DNA of 64,000 bases. Source: Muriicola sp041358175. GTDB taxonomy: Bacteria > Bacteroidota > Bacteroidia > Flavobacteriales > Flavobacteriaceae. Below the pieces are notes generated by a model. It was given only the letters and a program-made list of their open reading frames with translations, was not told the origin of the DNA and ran no database searches. A program made the position numbers and the translations under genes. Numbering within the stretch: position 1 is the stretch's first letter; each line of letters opens with the position of its first letter. The stretch is taken from positions 17,321 through 81,320 of the forward strand of contig NZ_JBGKBE010000012.1 of assembly GCF_041358175.1 (NCBI RefSeq). The letters run 5' to 3'. Below, one piece after another: positions 43,755 through 52,600 of the stretch.

Positions 43755-43768
43755 TGCACGCATGTGCA
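43755..43768. promoter_or_regulatory. Putative operator copy 3 (TGCA-N6-TGCA)
   Basis: TGCACGCATGTGCA has 5-bp inverted arms TGCAC/GTGCA around GCAT. It lies in the predicted early transcribed region of deoR, 51 bp from copy 2. Confidence 0.45.
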
Positions 43769-43786
43769 TAGTTTAAGCTTATATAA

Positions 43787-44536
43787 ATGTTAAAAGAAGA
43801 GCGACAACAACTTATTTTGAACGAGGTAGAACTTCATAATCGCGTATTGTTAACCGATTTGTCTGAAAAACTTGATGTTTCTGTCGATACCGTGCGCAGG
43901 GACGTAAAAGAACTCGATGCCGGTAGTAAACTGAGAAAGGTACACGGCGGTGCGATCTCCCTGGGTTATACGCATACCTCCACAAGAAGTTCAAACATCT
44001 ACGCCTTAAACGAAAAGATGGCTATTGCCGAAAAAGCTATCGGCTTACTCAGGGAAGGGGATGTGATTTTTATAGACGGGGGCACCACATGCCTCGAAAT
44101 GGCGCGAATGATACCCCCCAAGCTGAGGCTGAGTTGTTTTACCTTTAGTCTCCCGGTAGCGCTACAATTAGCAGGGATGCCCAATGTGGATTTGATCTTT
44201 ATTGGAGGAAGGATCTCGAGGGAATCCATGATTTCCAACGGGATGTATACGATACAACGTCTTGCGGAAATGCGATTCGATTATGCCTTTATTGGAACCG
44301 GATATGTCGATGCACTTCACGGGTTGACAGAATTCGACTGGGATGTGGTACAACTAAAAAAGGCGGTTATCAATGCTTCCAAAAAAACAATACTTTTGTG
44401 TATCTCTGAAAAGCTTAATTCCCAACATCGTTTTAAAACCTGTGATATTCATGCTATCAACTCGATGATTACGGAATTATCCCCTGAGAATAAGTTGTTA
44501 AACCCATTCAGAAATCAGGATTTACGCCTGTTATAA
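43787..44536 (+). CDS. DeoR/GlpR family transcriptional regulator
   Basis: The 249-residue protein starts with the DeoR helix-turn-helix (LKEERQQLILNEVELHNRVL, LSEKLDVSVDTVRRDVKELD, LRKVHGGAI). The C-terminal sugar-phosphate sensor domain (DeoRC) follows, with IFIDGGTTCLEMARMI and VDLIFIGGRISRESMISNGM. Such repressors usually release DNA on binding a sugar phosphate. Its place between nagB and murQ suggests an amino-sugar phosphate such as GlcNAc-6-P, GlcN-6-P or MurNAc-6-P as inducer. It probably represses nagB and itself through the TGCA-N6-TGCA sites. murQ follows after two bases. Confidence 0.93.
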   Translation: MLKEERQQLILNEVELHNRVLLTDLSEKLDVSVDTVRRDVKELDAGSKLRKVHGGAISLGYTHTSTRSSNIYALNEKMAIAEKAIGLLREGDVIFIDGGTTCLEMARMIPPKLRLSCFTFSLPVALQLAGMPNVDLIFIGGRISRESMISNGMYTIQRLAEMRFDYAFIGTGYVDALHGLTEFDWDVVQLKKAVINASKKTILLCISEKLNSQHRFKTCDIHAINSMITELSPENKLLNPFRNQDLRLL

Positions 44537-44538
44537 TC

Positions 44539-45354
44539 ATGTCCGACTTTAAAAAGATTACCGAAGACGCTTCTGATTACGATAATCTCGAACAGATGAG
44601 TACTGGAGAAATACTCAGATATATCAACAGTGAAGATCAGAAAGTTGCAATGGCAGTTGCCAAAGCGATACCCAGTATAGAACATTTAGTAGAAGGACTA
44701 GCAGTTCGTTTTCTAGAAGGGGGCAGGCTGTTTTATATCGGAGCCGGAACCAGTGGCCGACTCGGCATCCTGGATGCATCGGAGATACCGCCTACCTTTG
44801 GCCTGCCCCATGAGCGGGTGATTGGCATTATAGCCGGGGGGGATTCTGCCATTCGCAAGGCTGTTGAATACGCCGAAGACGATACTGAACAGGCCTGGAA
44901 AGATTTAGCGGCATTTGGGATTAATTCTCTGGATACAGTAGTGGGCATTGCCTCCTCAGGAACTACTCCCTATGTAATTGGCGGCGTTACTGCAGCCCGT
45001 AAAAAAGGACTACTCACTGCCGGAATTACCAACAATCCGGGATCTCCCCTTGCATTGGCAGCAGAAATCCCCATAGAAATGCAGGTTGGCCCTGAATTTG
45101 TCACAGGGAGTACCCGAATGAAAGGGGGCACTTCCCAGAAACTGGCCCTGAATATGATATCTACGGCCCTGATGATCAGAATTGGCAGGGTAAAAGGCAA
45201 CAAGATGGTCAATATGCAATTGAGCAACAATAAACTTGTAGATAGAGGAACCAGGTATTTGATGGAAAGTTTACAACTGGATTATAAAACTGCAGCTGAA
45301 GTTCTTCAGAAATATGGATCGGTAAAGAAGGCCATAGATGCCTATGGTAAGTAA
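44539..45354 (+). CDS. murQ: N-acetylmuramic acid 6-phosphate etherase
   Basis: The 271-residue protein is a SIS-domain etherase: YDNLEQMSTGEILRYINSED, RLFYIGAGTSGRLGILDASE, LPHERVIGIIAGGDSAIRKA, and TRMKGGTSQKLALNMISTAL. The motif order is that of MurQ. It removes D-lactate from MurNAc-6-phosphate to give GlcNAc-6-phosphate. It stands in an operon with the DeoR-type regulator and completes the route AmpG-NagZ-AnmK-MurQ-NagB visible in this cluster. No clear terminator follows. Confidence 0.95.
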   Translation: MSDFKKITEDASDYDNLEQMSTGEILRYINSEDQKVAMAVAKAIPSIEHLVEGLAVRFLEGGRLFYIGAGTSGRLGILDASEIPPTFGLPHERVIGIIAGGDSAIRKAVEYAEDDTEQAWKDLAAFGINSLDTVVGIASSGTTPYVIGGVTAARKKGLLTAGITNNPGSPLALAAEIPIEMQVGPEFVTGSTRMKGGTSQKLALNMISTALMIRIGRVKGNKMVNMQLSNNKLVDRGTRYLMESLQLDYKTAAEVLQKYGSVKKAIDAYGK

Positions 45355-45404
45355 ATCTTTTTTAGTTCAGAGTCAAAAACGAAATAACTAATGAATCTAA
45401 ACTA

Positions 45405-46526
45405 TCAGGACCTGGGGACCAATTTGTAAATGCCTTTTCCTTCTACAGCCACGTAAATGTATCCATCAGGCCCCTGTCTTACACTTCGTACCCTTCCGAT
45501 ATCTTCCAGTAATTTTTCCCTGTAAGTTACCTTTTCACCTTCCATTTCCAGGCGTTCCAGGTATTGGAAAGACAGAGAGCCTACCAGAAGATCACCCTTC
45601 CAGTCGGGGTATACATCGGATGTCACAAACGTCATTCCGCTGGGAGCGATAGAAGGTACCCAGTAATGGATGGGTTGTTCCATGCCCTCCATCTCCGTTT
45701 TATCAGTGATGGGAGTACCGCTGTAATTGATGCCGTATGTGATTACCGGCCAGCCGTAATTAGCTCCTTTTTTTACAATATTAATTTCATCTCCCCCTCT
45801 TGGTCCGTGTTCATGAATCCAGATTTCTCCGGTTTCCGGGTGCTTGAGCATTCCCTGTGGATTCCTGTTTCCATAAGTATAGATGGCGGCTTTGGCCCCT
45901 TGTTCATTGACAAAGGGATTGTCACCTGGGATGGAGCCATCGTCATTAATCCTGTATACTTTCCCGCCATCACGAGTAAGATCCTGGGGATTAACATCCC
46001 TGTCACCTCGTTCCCCAATAGTGAAATACAGGAAACCTTCGTTGTCAAATTCGAGTCGGGACCCAAAATGCTGCCCTCTTGTGGTATTGGGAGTTGCCTT
46101 GTAAAGAACCTCTACATTCGTAAGGGAGCTCCCTTCTAACCGGGCTCTGGCAATGGCGGTATTTCCCCCTTTATCGTCCCCTTCTTCTGAAGAATATGAA
46201 AGATAGATCCATCCGTTTTCTTCATAGGAAGGATGTAGTTCTATGTCGAGTAAACCACCCTGCCCCCTTAGATATACAGCAGGAACATTGTTGATTTGCG
46301 TTTTTTCACCCTCTTTATAATGGATAATATCTCCGGATTTTTCCGTGATCAACATGCTGCCATCAGGGAGGAAAGCCATACCCCATGGAATTTGCAATCC
46401 GTCTACAATTAATTCCGCCGAAACGAGCATTTCTTCGGGTTTTTTTAACTCATTATCCGTTTTCTGAGCACAGGAATTGAATGTCATTACAACGAAAAAA
46501 CAGGCAATAAGGATACTTTTTTCCAT
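45405..46526 (-). CDS. PQQ-dependent sugar dehydrogenase-like (glucose/sorbosone dehydrogenase) lipoprotein
   Basis: The first ATG in frame is at 46526 (373 residues, MEKSILIACFFVVMTFNSC, Cys 19), making a lipoprotein. The six-bladed propeller of the glucose/sorbosone dehydrogenase family follows: LQIPWGMAFLPDGSMLITEK, GQGGLLDIELHPSYEENGWI, GQHFGSRLEFDNEGFLYFTI, GNRNPQGMLKHPETGEIWIH and EHGPRGGDEINIVKKGANYG. The GQHFGSR and EHGPRGGDE motifs include PQQ/metal-binding residues. It would oxidise aldose sugars in the periplasm if PQQ is available; no PQQ genes are in the window. Confidence 0.9.
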   Translation of the reverse strand: MEKSILIACFFVVMTFNSCAQKTDNELKKPEEMLVSAELIVDGLQIPWGMAFLPDGSMLITEKSGDIIHYKEGEKTQINNVPAVYLRGQGGLLDIELHPSYEENGWIYLSYSSEEGDDKGGNTAIARARLEGSSLTNVEVLYKATPNTTRGQHFGSRLEFDNEGFLYFTIGERGDRDVNPQDLTRDGGKVYRINDDGSIPGDNPFVNEQGAKAAIYTYGNRNPQGMLKHPETGEIWIHEHGPRGGDEINIVKKGANYGWPVITYGINYSGTPITDKTEMEGMEQPIHYWVPSIAPSGMTFVTSDVYPDWKGDLLVGSLSFQYLERLEMEGEKVTYREKLLEDIGRVRSVRQGPDGYIYVAVEGKGIYKLVPRS

Positions 46527-46658
46527 TTTCAAACGTTAAAATGATTAATAATAATGGTGTGAGAACCAAAGATAAAGAGAAAATTATAAGATTGATAACT
46601 ACGCTCTGAATATACTGATCCCAAATCAACATATTCTCGCCATAATATGGATTAACCT

Positions 46659-49600
46659 ATGCTCCCTAAAAAATTCAGGCATTTTTTGTATGCCGTGCTT
46701 TGGTTGGCGTTCTGTATCATAGGTACATCGGCCATAGCAAATCCAAGCGTATACAGCTTTTTTTCAAGGTTTGACGGCGTTTCCACAGAGGTAGTATCCC
46801 ATGTGGAAGCAAAGGATACCGAGGCCTTTCACAGTTCCATTGCTTCCTCTAAGGAGGCTGAACTTGCTCTGGCCCCGGCCAGCCCAATGTTTGTCACCAT
46901 TATCATTGGGGCCGATGAAGAGGTCACCTGCCCTAATGACGGAAGTACGCTGGCCAAATTCTTTCTCTGTGGTACCAGTGATGTACGAACCTTAAGCTTA
47001 AGTCAGGCCGGATCTACCTACGAATGGCAAAAATTAGACCCTAATCGTTGTGCAGCTTCTGTAGTGGAAGATTGTGCAAATACTAATAATACCTGTTATG
47101 ATACCGTGGGAACGGGAGCTACCTACGACTTATCCACAAGCGGGGAATTCAGGGTTAGGGTAGACGGAGGGCAGTACTACTATTTCAAATCCACCTTAAA
47201 TCCCCTGAATCCACAGTTGATCAAAGAGGATATTATCTGTGGAAACCCGGGAAGGGTTGAGATTACCAATGTTCCTGCAGGGTACGAATACAGCCTTAAC
47301 ACTCCGGCCGGGCCTTACCAGGATACTCCGTATTTCGATATCACAGCCCCGGGGACCTATATGGTATACGTGAGGCTTAAGAACGTTTCGAGCAGCTCAT
47401 GTCTCTTTCCATCTAATTCTGTTACAGTTCAAAGTCTCGACATCAATGTAGATGTAACTGCCAATGATATTCTTTGTAGCGGACAGCTGGGAAGTATTGA
47501 TGTACAGGTCACCGGAGTACCAGGATTCTTTACTTACCGACTTATAAAGAACGCTGTAACTGTAGATACCTTCGGACCTGACGCAGCCAGTAACTACACT
47601 TTTGCCAATGTGAGTCCGGGAACTTATAGCGTGAGGGTAGAGACCAATAAATGTAATGAACTGATCACCCTGGATGTCAATTCGGACCCCATTGTGATAG
47701 GGAACGGGATCAGCCCTATTGCAGTTTCGGCAACGGCTAACGATAGTTTTGGGTGTGGGGCAGCAACCGTAGATGTTACTATTGGCACTTCGGGAGGAAC
47801 TTCACCCTACAGGTATAGCCTTGATGGCGGGGCTACTTTCAGTGCCTCTTATGCCAGTTCAGCTGTTTTTACCGTGGCTTCTGCGGGTACCTACGCTATT
47901 CTAATTGAAGATGCAAACGGCTGTACCAAGACGGCCAGTGTGGATGTAGAAGACCTGCCACCACCAGTATACAATGTTACTACTCAGGATGCGAATTGTG
48001 GGGGAGCCAATGACGGTAGTATCACCGTTACGGTTACTAACGGATTCGGGTACAATCTTGAATTCAGTAACAACAACGGCCTTAGTTATCAAAGTAGTAA
48101 TATTTTTACCGGGCTGGCCCCAGGGAGCTATGACGTTATGATTCGTTATCAGCAGGGTAGTTTTACATGTACCACCCCAGCTACAGTAGAAACGGTGGGT
48201 ACTCCATCGAATATCACGGCCACGGCAACTGCAGACAGTTCACCTACCTGTCTTAATGAAAATGGAGGACAGATTACTATCTCGGGCGTTTCGGGGGGGA
48301 CCGGGCCTTACGATTACAGCATTGGAGCCGGTTTTAGTGGAACAACTGTATTTACCAATCTGGGAGTTGGAACCTATACCCCTCAAATCAGGGATGCCAA
48401 TGGTTGTGTCCAGAGTTTGGCCCCGATTGTATTTAACGCCCTGGATAAGCCTACGGATATGGATTTTACTATATCCAGCATCGACTGTCTAACAAGTACA
48501 GCATCGGTTACCGTTGCGGTTACTGATGGTACGGCACCTTATACCTATGAGATCATTGCCCCGGCAGCCAGTGCGATCAACAATGGAAATAACCCGGTTT
48601 TTACCGGACTAGGCCTCGGGACATATACTTTCAGAGTGACTGATAATGAAGGTTGTTCCTACGATGAAGTATTCGCGATAACCGATATCAGCTCTATTTC
48701 TGTTCAGGCACAGGCAACCAGAGTAGTTACTTGTGTGGGGGACAATGATGGGGAAGGTCGATTCCTGGTGGATGGATTTGCTACAACCTATAGCTACAGC
48801 ATCGATGCCGGCCCGTTGAATACAGGGGAAAGTAATGGGATCATTTCCCTAACCGGTCTCAGTGCCGGAAGTTACGTGATTAACGTTACAGATGAGGATA
48901 CGAATTGTACCGATACAGCTACTCTTGTTATTGAGGAGCCTGCCGTAGCTTTTGCCATCAGTAGCCTCAATGTGACACCTATGAGTTGCCAGAATGGTAA
49001 TATCGGTAGTGTTACCATCAATACTGTTGGAGGCTGGGGAGGTAACCGATATACCCTCACACAACCCGACCTTTCTATAAGAGGCCCGAAAAACGGAAAT
49101 ACCTTTTCAAATTTATCGCTCGACGGACTCTACCAGGTGAGTGTTACGGATGCTAATGGTTGTACAATAACCGATAGCTTTACCCTAACTTCCCTGGCAG
49201 CTCCCACACTAACAATTGACAATGGGGCCACTGACTATTGTTACGACAACACAGATGCAGCCACCATTGCTGTAAACGCAGCCGGTGGCCTGCCTCCATA
49301 TCAGTACAGAATAAATGGTGGACTTTGGGTAGGAGGGAGCACCTTCAACAACCTTACCCCAGGGACTTATACGGTGGAGGTTAATGATGCCAATGATTGT
49401 AGAGATTCAGTTACCTTAAATATAGCAGACGAGATTTCGGCCACTGCCGTAACCATTACTGAACTCAATTGTGGCGGACCTGATGCTCAGATCCAGGTAA
49501 CCATCACCGACGGATATCCGTCAGGAGGCGATTATGATATTTATGAGGTAAGTGTTGATGGGGCAGCCTATACGTCCAATTCGAACAACATAACTGGAAA

Positions 49601-52600
49601 TTCATTTGTATATAGTATACCTAATGATGGATCTATAACCACAGATACTACTTTCCAGTTTCTGGTAAGTGATAGCCGGGGATGTACCACGGAAACGAAT
49701 GTGGTCACAATTTCCCCTCCCGAATCCATTGTGGGTGTTGCCACAGCAACAGATACCAGTTGTGGGGATGATAACGGGATCATCACCCTTACCGCTGATA
49801 CTAATTTTGGAGTTCCACCCTATGAATTCAGTGACGATAACGGAACCACCTATGGGGCACAAAACGTATTCTCAGGATTTGCTCCCGGCACATACAACAC
49901 TTTTATGATCAGAGACAGCAGGGGTTGTACCACTCCTTTGCTATCTGCAACTATAAACGCCAGTGCGGCCATTGATGCCACTGTTGTGGCTAACGATGCG
50001 GTCTGTGCCGCCCCTACTGTGGAGGGATCTATTGACGTAGTAAGTGTTGCGAATGGTACTTCACTTTACACTTACATTCTTCAAGATATTAATGGAGTAA
50101 CTATTACAACGGTAGGGCCAACACCACTCACCGCAGTAAATTTTCCAAATTTAGTCCCTGGCACATATACTGTTATTACACAAGATGCTTCAGGCTGTGA
50201 GGATAGGGATACAGTTACCATAGTACAAAATCAAATTGTCCTTACACCGCTCGATGTACCGCCACTCAATTGTACAGATCCCTGGATTACGTACAGATTT
50301 CAGGCCAGTGGAGGTACGGCACCATATTTATTTGGTTTAGTGGGAAACCCTCTGGTTCCGGCGAATGTCAACGGGATTGATATTCATGATTTCGCAGGAC
50401 AGATAACATTTGGTGTAACATATTTTGTGCAGGTTCAGGATGCATTAGGATGTACGTATATAGAACAAATAGATCCAATTTTAGGTCCTTCACCACTTTC
50501 GGTAGTCGCTACGGCAACAACGGCATCATGTGCCCCAAATGCGGATGGCGTGATCGATTTTCAGGTAACGGGCATCGGTTCACCGGCTGATATTACCATT
50601 CAGTTGCAGGATACAAATACAGGAGCTATAATCAGTGGTCCCACAGTGCTGAATAATGAACCCATACCTTACAACGGAAGCTTTACGGCCCTGCCAGCGG
50701 GGAATTATCAGATACTGGTTGAGGATAACAATACGAGTTGTAATGCCAGTACTCTTGTTGATATTGTCCCAAATGTTCCTGCTATAGTAATAGATAACAA
50801 TATTCCAGCCACCTGTAATGTAGGTGCATTAGTCACGGTTAGAGGGAATGGCGGAACCTCACCCTATGGCTTTGCCTATGTTCCATCAGGCAACCCTGCT
50901 CCGGGCGTATTTACTGCCCAGACTACCTATGTAATCCCCGGACCTTATCCTGCAAATTATGATTTTTATGTTCAGGACAGTTTTGGGTGTACGAGCTTTA
51001 CGACCGTAACAGTTACGGCTGATCCCGGTGTGCCTGTACCGACCGTTGATGTAAGTAACCAGTGTACAGCTGTGGCCAACTATACTATAGATGTTCTTAG
51101 TCCTCTGAGTACAGGCTCAGGTCTGCCAGAAGATACTTTTCAGTATGATATAGGCGGTGGATTCCAGTCGAGCCCCAACTTTATTGTTCCTAACCCGGGT
51201 GACTATACCATTACCGTAAGGGATGGAAACGGGTGTACCAATACAGTAGTAGCCCGTGTGTTCGATTTCTTTGCGATTTCGGCCAGTGCAACATCAGAAC
51301 CTACCTGTAATGCCGGCGACGGGGTTATTACAGTAAACACCAGTGGAGGTAGTGGAAATTTCCAATATGAACTGGATGACGGAATCAATCCGGTTATTGT
51401 GCAGGTAAACGACCCTGTGTTTATAAACATCCTTCCCGGTTCCTATTCTATTCTGGTTACCGATCTGGATTCTAATACAATCCCACTCTGTTCGGATACC
51501 ACAACGGTTGATGTAACCGTTGTGACCAATCCGGTAATTTCTGCCACTCCCTTTGGCGATGTAACATGTAACGGGGCTAATGACGGGTTTATTGGAGTTG
51601 AGTTACTTCCGGGAACAGATACCGACAGTCCATTTTCATATGTACTTTATGACGGAGGAACTGCTACTGTTTTACAGGGCCCACAGGGAATTTCATTGTT
51701 TGATAATCTGGCGCCAGGTACCTACCAGGTTGAGGTTATCTCTGACAGAGGTTGTACCGACAGATCAGGAGATATCATCATAGCAGAACCTTCTCCCCTT
51801 CAAATAAATACAGTGAATACCGATTTTACCTGTGACCCTAACAACAATCGGTTTAATACAGCAACCATCACCATTTACACTGACACCAATGGAGACGGTT
51901 CCGGGATAGATACAGGTACTGCGCCATATACCTATAGTATGAATGACGGCACCCCTGCCTTTGACGGGACCAATTTCCAGACGAGCAATACTTTTGAAGT
52001 GATTGATAATGGTACTAACCAAACTATAATCTTAACTGCCCGAGATCAGAACGGATGCGAAATTACCGATACTATTACTATTAATGCGCCTACCGATCTG
52101 ACATTTACCTACAATGTAAACCCGCTTTCTTGTGATGCGAGTGGAGTAGGAGTAAATCCCGGTTCTATTGAGATTATTGTAGATCAGGGCCCCGGAAATT
52201 ACGATGTTGAAATCCTTCCTCTGGGATCAGCTGCAGTACAGAATTCCGGCGGTACAGACAGGGTAGTATGGAGTATTAGTACGCCCGGAGATTACATATT
52301 TACAGTTACCGATATTGGGAATGCCGGCTGTTCATATCTGACAGCTGTCGTCAATGTGCCCGAGTATAATACGATCGATGCAGTCATCGCAGAGGTACAA
52401 CCTGTGAGTTGTTTCAACGGTACCGATGGCGAGATAAGTATTCAGATAAATGGTTACACCGGAGTCTATAACTATGAAGTGTTTTCAAGAGATAACATGG
52501 GAGTTGAGACGACCACCGGGGTGACCGGAACTTTCGATACTAATATTATCGGGCAGAATCCCGGAGTGATAACTGGCCTGCCGGCGGGTAACCTTGTTGT

